64,000 nt of DNA. Origin: Lineus longissimus (Eukaryota > Nemertea > Pilidiophora > Heteronemertea > Lineidae). The notes under the pieces were generated by a model. It was not told the origin of the DNA, ran no database searches, and worked only from the letters and a program-made list of their open reading frames with translations. Made by a program: the position numbers and the translations under genes. Below are positions 14,351-28,159 of the stretch, one piece after another. The stretch covers positions 16,680,001 through 16,744,000 of the forward strand of contig NC_088321.1 in the NCBI RefSeq assembly GCF_910592395.1, given 5' to 3'. Each line of letters starts with the position of its first letter. Position 1 is the stretch's first letter.

Positions 14351-15149
14351 CCTTTGGAGAGAACAACTTACTATCTTTGAGACACCTTCAATAGCTACCT
14401 CCTCATCCAGTACATCTCACCCTTTGGATAGAACATCCTACTGTCTTTGATACACCTTGAATAGCTAGCTCCTCATCCAGTACATCTCACCCTTTGGAGA
14501 AAACAACTTACTATCTTTGAGACACCTTCAATAGCAAGCTTTTCATCCAGTACATCTCACCCTTTGGAGAGAACAACTTACTATCCTTGAGACACCTTCA
14601 ACAGCTAGCTCCTCATCCAGTACATCTCACCATTTGGAGAGAACAACTTACTATCTTTGAGACACCTTGAATATCTAGCTCCTGATCCGGTACATCTCAC
14701 CCTTTTGGAGAGAACAACTTACTATCTTTGAGACACCTTCAACAGCTACCTCCTCATCGAGTACATCTCACCCTTTGAAAAGAACAACCTACTGTCTTTT
14801 ATACACCTTGAATAGCAAGCTCCTCATCCAGTACATCTCACTCTTTGGAGAGAACAACTTACTATCTTTGAGACACCTTCAATAGCTAGCTCCTCATCCA
14901 GTACATCTTACTCTTTGGAGAGAACAACTTACTATCTTTGAGACACCTTCAATAGCTACCTCCTCATCCAGTACATGTCACCCTTTGAAAAGAACAACCT
15001 ACTGTCTTTTATACACCTTGAATAGCTAGCTCCTGATCCGGTACATCTCACTCTTTGGAGAGAACAACTTACTATCTTTGAGACACCTTCAATAGCTAGC
15101 TCCTCATCCAGTACATCTTACTCTTTGGAGAGAACAACTTACAACTTTG

Positions 15150-16770
15150 AGACACTTTCAATAGCAAGCTCCTCATCCAGTACATCTCACCCTTTGAAAA
15201 GAACAACCTACTGTCTTCTATACACCTTGAATAGCAAGCTCCTCATCCAGTACATCTCACTCTTTGGAGAGAACAACTTACTATCTTTGAGACACCTTCA
15301 ATAGCTAGCTCCTCATCCAGTACATCTCACCCTTTGGAGAGAACAACTTACTATCTTTGAGACACCTTGAATAGCTAGCTCCTCATCCAGTACATCTCAC
15401 CCTTTGAAAAGAACAACCTAATGTCTTTTATACACCTTGAATAGGAAGCTCCTCATCCAGTACATCTCACTCTTTGGAGAGAACAACTTACTATCTTTGA
15501 GACACCTTCAATAGCTAGCTTCTCATCCAGTACATCTCACTCTTTGGAGAGAACAACTTACTATCTTTGAGACACCTTGAATAGCTAGCTCCTCATCCAG
15601 TACATCTCACCCTTTGGAGAGAACAACTTACTATCTTTGAGACACCTTCAACAGCTAGCTCCTCATCCAGTACATCTCACCATTTGGAGAGAACAACTTA
15701 CTATCTTTGAGACACCTTGAATAGCTAGCTCCTCATCCAGTACATCTCACTCTTTGGAGAGAACAACTTACTATCTTTGAGACACCTTCAACAGCTAGCT
15801 CCTCATCTAGTACATCTCACCCTTTGGAGAGAACAACTTACTATCTTTGAGACACCTTCAATAGCTAGCTTCTCATCCAGTACATCTCACCCTTTGGAGA
15901 GAACAACTTACTGTCTTTGAGACACCTTTAATAGCTAGCTCCTCATCCAGTACATCTCACCCTTTGAAAAGAACAACCTACTCTCTTTTATACACCTTGA
16001 ATAGGAAGCTCCTCATCCAGTACATCTCACTCTTTGGAGAGAACAACTTACTATCTTTGAGACACCTTCAATAGCTAGCTTCTCATCCAGTACATCTCAC
16101 TCTTTGGAGAGAACAACTTACCATCTTTGAGATACCTTGAATGGCTAGCTCCTCATCCAGTACATCTCACTCTTTGGAGAGAACAACTTACTATCTTTGA
16201 GACACCTTGAATAGCTAGCTCCTCATCCAGTACATCTCACCCTTTGGAGAGAACAACTGACTATCTTTGAGACACCTTCAACAGCTAGCTCCTCATCCAG
16301 TACATCTCACCCTTTGGAGAGAAAAACTTACTATATTTGAGACACCTTCAATAGCTACCTCCTCATCCAGTATATCTCACCCTTTGGAGAGAACATCCTA
16401 CTGTCTTTGATACACCTTGAATAGCTAGCTCCTCATCCAGTACATCTCACCCTTTGGAGAGAACAACTTACTATCTTTGAGACACCTTCAACAGCTAGCT
16501 CCTCATCCAGTACATCTCACCCTTTGGAGAGAACAACTTACTATCTTTGAGACACATTCAATACCTACCTCCTCATCCAGTACATCTCACCCTTTGGAGA
16601 GAACAACTTACTATCTTTGAGACACATTCAATACCTACCTCCTCATCCAGTACATCTCACCCTTAGGAGAGAACAACTTACTATCTTTGAGACACATTCA
16701 ATACCTACCTCCTCATCCAGTACATCTCACCCTTTGGAGAGAAAAACTTACTATCTTTGAGACACAATCA
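15150..16770 (+). repeat. Diverged recurrence of the mid-block in satellite A
   Basis: The CATCTAGTACATC unit near 15804 and the GAGAAAAACTTACTATATTTG unit near 16318 are about 510 bp apart, the same spacing as 9645 to 10159. The GAGATACCTTGAATGGC unit near 16130 lies between them, and three CCTACC units follow near 16560-16710. The offset from the copy at 10159 is 6159 bp (88 units less one base). Private changes such as CCCTTAGGAG near 16671 show independent drift. Edges are approximate. Confidence 0.75.
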
Positions 16771-19700
16771 ATATCTAGCTCCTCATCTAGTACATCTCAC
16801 CCTTTGGAGAGAACAACTTACTATCTTTGAGACACCTTCAATATCTAGCTCCTCATCCAGTACATCTCACCCTTTGGAGAGAACAACTTACTATCTTTGA
16901 GACACCTTCAATAGCTAGCTCCTGATCCAGTACATCTCACCCTTTGGAGAGAACAACTTACTATCTTTGAGACACCTTGAATAGCTAGCACCTCATCCAG
17001 TACATCTCACCCTTTGGAGAGAACAACTTACTATCTTTGAGACACATTCAATAGCTAGCTCCTCATCCAGTACATCTCACCCTTTGGAGAGGACAACTTA
17101 CTGTCTTTGAGACACCTTGAATAGCTAGCTCCTCATCCAGTACATCTCACCCTTTGGAGAGAACAACTTACTATCTTTGAGACACATTCAATAGCTAGCT
17201 CCTCATCCAGTACATCTCACCCTTTGGAGAGGACAACTTACTGTCTTTGAGACACCTTCAATAGCTAGCTCCTGATCCAGTACATCTCACCCTTTGGAGA
17301 GAACAACTTACTATCTTTGAGACACCTTCAATAGCTAGCTCCTGATCCAGTGCATCTCATCCTTTGAAGAGAACAACCTACTGTCTTTTATACACCTTGA
17401 ATAGTAAGCTCCTCATCCAGTACATCTTACTCTTTGGAGAGAACAACTTACTATCTTTGAGACACCTTCAACAGCAAGCTCCTCATCCAGTACATCTCAC
17501 CCTTTGAAGAGAACAACTTACTATCTTTGAGACACCTTCAATAGCTAGCTCCTGATCCAGTACATCTCACCCTTCAGAGAGAACAACTTACTATCTTTGA
17601 GACACCTTCAATAGCTAGCTCCTGATCCAGTACATCTCACCCTTTGAAGAGAACAACCTACTGTCTTTGAGACACCTTGAATAGCAAGCTCCTCATCCAG
17701 TACATCTTACTCTTTGGAAAGAACAACTTACTATCTTTGAGACACCTTCAACAGCTAGCTCCTCATCCAGTACATCTCACCCTTTGAAGATAACAACTTA
17801 CTATCTTTGAGACACCTTGAATAGCTAGCTCCTCATACAGAACATCTCACCCTTTGGAGAGAACAACTTACTATCTTTGAGACACCTTGAATAGCTAGCT
17901 CCTCATCCAGTACATCTCACCCTTTCAAAAAAACAACCTACTGTCTTTTATACACCTTGAATAGCTAGCTCCTCATCCAGTACATCTCACCCTTTGGAAA
18001 GAACAACTTACAGTCTTTGAGACACCTTGAATAGCTAGCTCCTCATCCAGTACATCTCACCCTTAGGAAAGAACAACTTACTATCTTTGAGACACCTTCA
18101 ACAGCTAGCTCCTCATCCAGTACATCTCACCCTTTGGAGAGAACAACTTACTATCTTTAAGACACCTTGAATAGCTAGCTCCTCATCCAGTACATCTCAC
18201 CCTTCTAAAATAACATCCTACAGTCTTTGAGACACCTTCAACAGCTAGCTCCTCATCCAGTACATCTCACCCTTTGGAGAGAACAACTTACTATCTTTGA
18301 GACACCTTGAATAGCTAGCTCCTCATCCAGTACATCTCACCCTTTGGAGAGAACAACTTACTATCTTTGAGACACCTTCAATAGCTACCTCCTGACCCAG
18401 TACATCTCACCCTTTGGAGAGAACAACTTACTATCTTTGAGACACATTCAATATCTAGCTCCTCATCCAGTACATCTCACCCTTTGGCGAGAACAACTTA
18501 CTATCTTTGAGACACCTTGAATAGCTAGCTCCTCATCCAGTACATCTCACCCTTTGGAGAGAACAACTTTCTATCTTTGAGACACCTTGAATAGCTAGCT
18601 CCTCATCCAGTACATCTCACCCTTTGGAGAGAACATCCTACTGTCTTTGATACACCTTGAATAGCTAGCTCCTCATCCAGTACATCTCACCCTTTGGAGA
18701 GAACAACTTACTATCTTTGAGACACATTCAATAGCTAGCTCCTCATCCAGTACATCTCACCCTTTGGAGAGAACAACTTACTATCTTTGAGACACCTTCA
18801 ATAGCTAGCTCCTGATCCAGTACATCTCACCCTTTGAAGAGAACAACCTACTGTCTTTGAGACACCTTGAATAGCAAGCTCCTCATCCAGTATATCTCAC
18901 CCTTTGAAAAGAACAACCTACTGTCTTTTATACACCTTGAATAGCAACCTCCTCATCCAGTACATCTTACTCTTTGGAGAGAACAACTTACTATCTTTGA
19001 GACACCTTCAACAGCAAGCTCCTCATCTAGTACATCTCACCCTTTGAACAGAACAACTTACTATCTTTGACACACTTTCAACAGCAAGCTCCTCATCCAG
19101 TACATCTCACCCTTTGAAGATAACAACTTACTATCTTTGACACACCTTGAATAGCTAGCTCCTCATCCATTACATCTCACCCTTTGGAGAGAACAACTTA
19201 CTATCTTTGAGACACCTTGAATAGCTAGCTCCTTATCCAGTACATCTCACCCTTTCAAAAAAACAACCTACTGTCTTTTACACACCTTGAATAGCAAGCT
19301 CCTCGTCCAGTACATCTCACTCTTTGGAGAGAACAACTTACTATCTTTGAGACACCTTGAATAGCTAGCTCCTCATCCAGTACATCTCACCCTTTGAAAA
19401 GAACAACCTACTGTCTTTTTTACACCTTGAATAGGAAGCTCCTCATCCAGTACATCTCACTCTTTGGGGAGAACAACTTACTATCTTTGAGACACCTTGA
19501 ATAGCTAGCTCCTCATCCAGTACATCTCACTCTTTGGAGAGAACAACTTACTATCTTTGAGACACCTTGAATAGCTCGCTCCTCATCCAGTACATCTCAC
19601 CCTTTGGAGAGAACAACTTACTATCTTTGAGACACCTTCAATAGCAAGCTCCTCATCCAGTACATCTCACCCTTTGGAAAGAACAACTTACAGTCTTTGA

Positions 19701-20930
19701 GACACCTTCAATAGCAATCTCCTCATCCAGTACATCTCACCCTTTGGAGAGAACATCCTACAGTCTTTTATACACCTTGAATAGCAAGCTCCTCATCCAG
19801 TACACCTCACTCTTTGGAGAGAACAACTTACTATCTTTGAGACACCTTGAATAGCTAGCTCCTCATCCAGTACATCTCACCCTTTTAAAAGAACAACCTA
19901 CTGTCTTTTATACACCTTGAATAGCAAGCTCCTCATCCAGTACATCTCACTCTTTGGAGAGAACAACTTACTATCTTTGAGACACCTTGAATAGCTCGCT
20001 CCTCATCTAGTACATCTCACCCTTTGGAGAGAACAACTTACTATCTTTGAGACACCTTCAATAGCTAGCTCCTCATCCAGTACATCTCACCCTTTGGAAA
20101 GAACAACTTACAGTCTTTGAGACACCTTCAATAGCAAGCTCCTCATCCAGTACATCTCACCCTTTGGAGAGAACATCCTACAGTCTTTGAGACACCTTCA
20201 ACAGTTAGTTCCTCATCCAGTACATCTCACCCTTTGGAGAGAACAACTTACTATCTTTGAGACACCTTCAACAGCTAGCTACTCATCCAGTACATCTCAC
20301 CCTTTGGAGACAACAACTTACTATCTTTGAGACACCTTCAATAGCTACCTCCTCATCCAGTACATCTCACCCTTTGGAGAGAACATCCTACTGTCTTTGA
20401 TATACCTTGAATAGCTAGCTCCTCATCCAGTACATCTCACCCTTTGGAGAGAACAACTTACTATCTTTGAGACACATTCAATAGCTAGCTCCTCATCCAG
20501 TACATCTCACCCTTTGGAGAAAACAACTTACTGTCTTTGAGACACCTTCAATAGCAAGCTCCTGATCCAATACATCTCACCCTTTGGAGAGAACAACTTA
20601 CTATCTTTGAGACACCTTCAATAGCTAGCTCCTGATCCAGTACATCTCACCCTTTGAAGAGAACAACCTACTGTCTTTGAGACACCTTGAATAGCAAGCT
20701 CCTCATCCAGTTCATCTCACCCTTTGAAAAGAACAACCTACTGTCTTTTGTACACCTTGAATAGGAAGCTCCTCATCCAGTACATCTTACTCTTTGGAGA
20801 GAACAACTTACTATCTTTGAGACACCTTCAACAGCAAGCTCCTCATCCAGTACATCTCACCCTTTGGAGAGAACAACTTACTATCTTTGAGACACCTTGA
20901 ATAGCTAGCTCCTCATCCAGTACATCTCAC

Positions 20931-22930
20931 CCTTTGAAAAGAACAACCTACCGTCTTTTATACACCTTGAATAGCAAGCTCCTCATCCAGTACATCTCAC
21001 TCTTTGGAGAGAACAACTTACTATCTTTGAGACACCTTCAACAGCTAGCTCCTCATCCAATACATCTCACCCTTTGGAGAGAACAACTTACTATCTTTGA
21101 GACACCTTCAATAGCTAGCTTCTCATCCAGTACATCTCACCTTTTGGAGAGAACAATTTACTGTCTTTGAGACACCTTCAATAGCTAGCTCCTCATCCAG
21201 TACATCTCATTCTTTGAAAAGAACAACCTACTGTCTTTTATACACCTTGAATAGGAAGCTCCTCATCCAGTACATCTCACTCTTTGGAGAGAACAACTTA
21301 CTATCTTTGAGACACCTTCAACAGCTAGCTCCTCATCCAGTACATCTCACTCTTTGGAGAGAACAACTTACCATCTTTGAGACACCTTGAATAGCTAGCT
21401 CCTCATCCAGTACATCTCACTCCTTGGAGAGAACAACTTACTATCTTTGAGACACCTTGAATAGCTAGCTCCTCATCCAGTACATCTCACCCTTTGGAGA
21501 GAACAACTTACTATCTTTGAAACACCTTCAATAGCTACCTCCTCATCCAGTACATCTCACCCTTTGGAGAGAACATCCTTCTGTCTTTGATACACCTTGA
21601 ATAGCTAGCTCCTCATCCAGTACATCTCACCCTTTGGAGAGAACAACTTACTATCTTTGAGACACATTCAATAGCTAGCTCCTCATCCAGTTCATCTCAC
21701 TCCTTGGAGAGAACAACTTACTGTCTTTGAGACACCTTCAATAGCAAGCTCCTGATCCAATACATCTCACCCTTTGGAGAGAACAACTTACTCTCTTTGA
21801 GACACCTTCAATAGCTAGCTCCTGATCCAGTACATCTCATCCTTTGAAGAGAACAACCTACTGTCTTTGAGACACTTTGAATAGCAAGCTCCTCATCCAG
21901 TTCATCTCACCCTTTGAAAAGAACAACCTACTGTCTTTTGTACACCTTGAATAGGAAGCTCCTCATCCAGTACATCTTACTCTTTGGAGAGAACAACTTA
22001 CTATCTTTGAGACACCTTCAACAGCAAGCTCCTCATCCAGTACATCTCACCCTTTGGAGAGAACAACTTACTATCTTTGAGACACCTTGAATAGCTAGCT
22101 CCTCATCCAGTACATCTCACCCTTTGAAAAGAACAACCTACCGTCTTTTATACACCTTGAATAGCAGGCTCCTCATCCAGTACATCTCACTCTTTGGAGA
22201 GAACAACTTACCATCTTTGAGACACCTTAAATAGCTAGCTCCTCATCCAGTACATCTCACTCTTTGGAGAGAACAACTTACTATCTTTGAGACACCTTCA
22301 ACAGCTAGCTCCTCATCCAGTACATCTCACCCTTTGGAGAGAACAACTTACTATCTTTGAGACACCTTCAATAGCTAGCTTCTCATCCAGTACATCTCAC
22401 CTTTTGGAGAGAACAATTTACTGTCTTTGAGACACCTTCAATAGCTAGCTCCTCATCCAGTACATCTCACCCTTTGAAAAGAACAACCTACTGTCTTTTA
22501 TACACCTTGAATAGGAAGCTCCTCATCCAGTACATCTCACTCTTTGGAGAGAACAACTTACTATCTTTGAGACACCTTCAACAGCTAGCTCCTCATCCAG
22601 TACATCTCACTCTTTGGAGAGAACAACTTACCATCTTTGAGACACCTTGAATAGCTAGCTCCTCATCCAGTACATCTCACTCCTTGGAGAGAACAACTTA
22701 CTATCTTTGAGACACCTTGAATAGCTAGCTCCTCATCCAGTACATCTCACCCTTTGGAGAGAACAACTTACTATCTTTGAGACACCTTCAATAGCTACCT
22801 CCTCATCCAGTACATCTCACCCTTTGGAGAGAACATCCTTCTGTCTTTGATACACCTTGAATAGCTAGCTCCTCATCCAGTACATCTCACCCTTTGGAGA
22901 GAACAACTTACTATCTTTGAGACACCTTCG
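20931..22930 (+). repeat. 1190/1260-bp duplication inside satellite A
   Basis: The ACCTACCGTCTTTTATACACC unit recurs near 20945 and 22135 (1190 bp, 17 units). The CTCCTTGGAGAG unit recurs at 21420 and 22680, and the rare CATCCTTCTGTC unit near 21574 and 22834 (1260 bp, 18 units). The one-unit change in offset comes from an extra GAGACACCTTAAATAGC unit near 22220 in the second copy. Confidence 0.8.
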
Positions 22931-24360
22931 ATAGCAAGCTCCTCATCCAGTACATCTCACCCTTTGGAGAGAACAACTTACTATCCTTGAGACACCTTCA
23001 ACAGCTAGCTCTTTATCCAGTACATCTCACCCCTTGGAGAGAACAACTTACTATCTTTGAGACACCTTCAATAGCTACCTCCTCATCCAGTACATCTCAC
23101 CCTTTGGAGAGAACATCCTACTGTCTTTGATACACCTTGAATAGCAAGCTCCTCATCTAGTACATCTCATCCTTTGAAGAGAACATCCTACTGTCTTTGA
23201 TACGCCTTGAATAGCTACCTCCTCATCCAGTTCATCTCACCCTTTGGAGAGAACATCCTACTGTCTTTGATACACCTTGAATAGCAAGCTCCTCATCCAG
23301 TACATCTTACTCTTTGGAGAAAACAACTTACTATCTTTGAGACACCTTCAACAGCAAGCTCCTGATCCAGTACATCTCACCCTTTGGAGAGAACAACTTA
23401 CTATCTTTGAGACACCTTGAATAGCTAGCTCCTCATCCAGTACATCTCACCCTTTTAAAAGAAAAACCTACTGTCTTTTATACACCTTGAATAGCAAGTT
23501 CCTCATCCAGTACATCTCACTCTTTGGAGAGAACAACTTACTATCTTTAAGAAACCTTCAACAGCTAGCTCCTTATCCAGTACATCTCACCCTTTGGAGA
23601 GAACAACTGATTATCTTTGAGACACCTTCAATAGCAAGCTCCTCATCCAGTACATCTCACCCTTTGGAGAGACCAACTTACTATCTTTGAGACACCTTGA
23701 ATAGCTAGCTCCTCATCCAGTACATCTCACCCTTTGAAAAGAACAACCTACTGTCTTTTATACACCTTGAATAGCAAGTTCCTCATCCAGTACATCTCAC
23801 TCTTTGGAGAGAACAACTTACTATCTTTAAGACACCTTCAACAGCTAGCTCCTTATCCAGTACATCTCACCCTTTGGAGAGAACAACTTACTATCTTTGA
23901 GACACCTTCAATAGCAAGCTCCTCATCCAGTACATCTCACTCTTTGCAGAGAACAGCTTACTATCTTTGAGACACCTTGAATAGCTTGCTCCTAATCCAG
24001 TACATCTCACCCTTTGGAGAGAACAACTTACTATCTTTGAGACACCTTCAATAGCTAGCTTCTCATCCAGTACATCTCACCCTTTGGAGAGAACAATTTA
24101 CTGTCTTTGAGAAACCTTCAGTAGCTAGCTCCTCATCCAGTACATCTCACCCTTTGAAAGAACAACCTACTGTCTTTTATACATCTAGAAGAGGAAGCTC
24201 CTCATCCAGTACATCTCACTCTTTGGAGAGAACAAATTACTATCTTTGAGACACATTCAATAGCTAGCTTCTCATCCAGTACATCTCACTCTTTGGAGAG
24301 AACAACTTACTATCTTTGAGACACCTTGAATAGCTAGCTCCTCATCCAGTACATCTCACT

Positions 24361-27060
24361 CTTTGGAGAGAACAACTTACTATCTTTGAGACACCTCGAA
24401 TAACTAGCTCCTCATCCAGTACATCTCACCCTTTGGAGAGAACAACTTACTATCTTTGAGACACCTTCAACAGCTAGCTCCTCATCCAGTACATCTCACC
24501 CTTTGGAGAGAACAACTTACTATCTTTGAGACACCTTCAATAGCTACCTCCTCATCCAGTACATCTCACTCTTTGGAGAGAACAACTTACTATCTTTGAG
24601 ACACCTTGAATAGCTAGCTCCTCATCCAGTACATCTCACCCTTTGGAGAGAACAACTTACTATCTTTGAGACACCTTCAACAGCTAGCTCCTCATCCAGT
24701 ACATCTCACCCTTTGTAGAGAACAACTTACTATCTTTGAGACACCTTCAATAGCTAGCTCCTGACCCAGTACATCTCACCCTTTGGAGAGAACAACTTAC
24801 TGTCTTTGAGACACCTTCAACAGCTAGCTCCTCATCCAGTACATCTCACCCTTTGAAAAGAACAACCTACTGTCTTTTATACACCTTGAATAGCAAGCTC
24901 ATCATCCAGTACATCTCACTCTTTGGAGAGAACAACTTACTATCTTTGAGACACCTTCAATAGCAAGCTCCTCATCCAGTACTTCTCACTCTTTGGAGAG
25001 AACAACTTACTATCTTTGAGACACCTTCAATAGCTAGCTCCTCATCCAGTACATCTCACCCTTTGAAAAGTACAACCTACTGCCTTTTATACACCTTGAA
25101 TAGGAAGCTCCTCATCCAGTACATCTCACTCTTTGGAGAGAACAACTTACTATCTTTGAGACACCTTGAATAGCTAGCTCCTCATCCAGTACATCTCACT
25201 CTTTGGAGAGAACAACTTACTATCTTTGAGACACCTCGAATAACTAGCTCCTCATCCAGTACATCTCACCCTTTGGAGAGAACAACTTACTATCTTTGAG
25301 ACACCTTCAATAGCTAGCTCCTGACCCAGTACATCTCACCCTTTGGAGAGAACAACTTACTGTCTTTGAGACACCTTCAACAGCTAGCTCCTCATCCAGT
25401 ACATCTCACCCTTTGAAAAGAACAACCTACTGTCTTTTATACACCTTGAATAGCAAGCTCATCATCCAGTACATCTCACTCTTTGGAGAGAACAACTTAC
25501 TATCTTTGAGACACCTTCAATAGCAAGCTCCTCATCCAGTACTTCTCACTCTTTGGAGAGAACAACTTACTATCTTTGAGACACCTTCAATAGCTAGCTC
25601 CTCATCCAGTACATCTCACCCTTTGAAAAGTACAACCTACTGCCTTTTATACACCTTGAATAGGAAGCTCCTCATCCAGTACATCTCACTCTTTGGAGAG
25701 AACAACTTACTATCTTTGAGACACCTTCAACAGCAAGCTCCTCATCCAGTACATCTTACTCTTTGGAGAGAACAACTTACTATCTTTGAGACAACCTGAA
25801 TAGGGAGCTCCACATCCATTGCATCTCGGCCTTCGAAGAGAACATCCTACTGTCTTTGATACACCTTGAATAGCTAGCTCCTTATCCAGTACATCTCATC
25901 CTTTGAAGAGAACAACCTACTCTCTTTGAGACACCATGAATAGCTAGCTCCTCATCCAGGACATCTCACCCTTTGAAGAGAACATCCCACTGTCTTTAAG
26001 ACACCATGAATAGCTAGCCCCTCATCCAGGACATCTTACCCTTTCGAGAGAACATCCTACTGTCTTTGATAAACCTTGAATAAGAAGCTCCTCATCCAGT
26101 ACATCTCACTCTTTGGAGAAAACAACTTACTATCTTTGAGACACCTTCAACAGCTAGCTCCTCATCCAGTACATCTCACCCTTTGAAAAGAACAACCTAC
26201 TGTCTTTTATACACCTTGAATAGCAAGCTCATCATCCAGTACATCTCACTCTTTGGAGAGAACAACTTACTATCTTTGAGACACCTTCAATAGCAAGCTC
26301 CTCATCCAGTACTTCTCACTCTTTGGAGAGAACAACTTACTATCTTTGAGACACCTTCAATAGCTAGCTCCTCATCCAGTACATCTCACCCTTTGAAAAG
26401 TACAACCTACTGCCTTTTATACACCTTGAATAGGAAGCTCCTCATCCAGTACATCTCACTCTTTGGAGAGAACAACTTACTATCTTTGAGACACCTTCAA
26501 CAGCAAGCTCCTCATCCAGTACATCTTACTCTTTGGAGAGAACAACTTACTATCTTTGAGACAACCTGAATAGGGAGCTCCACATCCATTGCATCTCGGC
26601 CTTCGAAGAGAACATCCTACTGTCTTTGATACACCTTGAATAGCTAGCTCCTTATCCAGTACATCTCATCCTTTGAAGAGAACAACCTACTCTCTTTGAG
26701 ACACCATGAATAGCTAGCTCCTCATCCAGGACATCTCACCCTTTGAAGAGAACATCCCACTGTCTTTAAGACACCATGAATAGCTAGCCCCTCATCCAGG
26801 ACATCTTACCCTTTCGAGAGAACATCCTACTGTCTTTGATAAACCTTGAATAAGAAGCTCCTCATCCAGTACATCTCACTCTTTGGAGAAAACAACTTAC
26901 TATCTTTGAGACACCTTCAACAGCTAGCTCCTCATCCAGTACATCTCACCCTTTGAAAAGAACAACCTACTGTCTTTTATACACCTTGAATAGCAAGCTC
27001 ATCATCCAGTTCATCTCACTCTTTGGAGAGAACAACTTACTATCTTTGAGACACCTTAAA
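24361..27060 (+). repeat. 840/560/770-bp nested duplications inside satellite A
   Basis: The CTCGAATAACTAGC variant is near 24394 and 25234 (840 bp). The AAGCTCATCATCC variant is near 24894, 25454, 26224 and 26994 (steps of 560, 770 and 770 bp). The most diverged monomer in the array, TAGGGAGCTCCACATCCATT, is at 25801 and 26571, exactly 770 bp (11 units) apart. The two full 770-bp copies are about 25340-26109 and 26110-26879, with a partial third copy ending near 27020. Edges are approximate. Confidence 0.85.
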
Positions 27061-28159
27061 TAGCTAGCTCCTCATCCAGGATATCTCACCCTTTGAAAAG
27101 AACATCCTACAGTCTTTGAGACACCTTGAATAGCTAGCTGCTCATCCAGTACATCTCATCCTTTGAAGAGAACAACCTATTGTCTTTGAGACACCTTGAA
27201 TAGCTAGCTCCTCATCCAGTACATCTCACCCTTTCAAGAGAACATCCTACTGTCTTTGAGACACTTTGAATAGCTAGCTCCTCATCCAGGATATCTCACC
27301 CTTTGAAAAGAACATCCTACAGTCTTTGAGACACCTTGAATAGCTAGCTCCTCATCCAGTACATCTCATCCGTTGAAGAGAACAACCTATTGTCTTTGAG
27401 ACACCTTGAATAGCTAGCTCCTCATCCAGTACATCTCACCCTTTGAAAAGAATTACCTATTGTCTTTGAGACACCTTGAATAGCTAGCTCCTTATCCAGT
27501 GCATCTCACCATTTGAAGAGAACAACCTATTGTCTTTGAGACACCTTGAATAGCTAGCTCCTCATCCAGTACATCTCACCCTTTGAAGAGAGCAACCTAT
27601 TGTCTTTGAGACACCTTGAATAGCTAGCTCCTTATCCAGTACATCTCATCCTTTGAAGAGAGCAACCTATTGTCTTTGAGACACCTTGAATGGCAAGCTC
27701 CTCATCCAGTACATCTCACTCTTTGGAAAGAATAACTTACTTTTTTTGTGACACCTTGAATAGCAAGCTCCTCATCCAGTACATCTCACTCTTTGGAGAG
27801 AACAACTTACTTTCTTTGAGACACTTTAAATAGCAAGCTCCTGATCCAGGAGAACAACCTATTGTCTTTGATACGCCTTCAATAGCTAGCTCCTCATCCA
27901 GTACATTTCATTCTTTCATGAGAACATCTTACTGTCTTTGATACACCTTGAATAGCTTGCTCTTCATCCAGGACATCTCACCCTTTGAAGAGAACATCCT
28001 ACTGTCTTTGATACACTTTGAATAGCAAGCTCCTCATCCAGTGCATCTAACCCTTTTGAGAGAACAACTTACTATCTTTGAGACACCTTCAATAGCAAGC
28101 TCTTCATGCAGTACATCTCATCCTTTGAAGAGAACATCCCACTGTCTTTGATTCACCTT

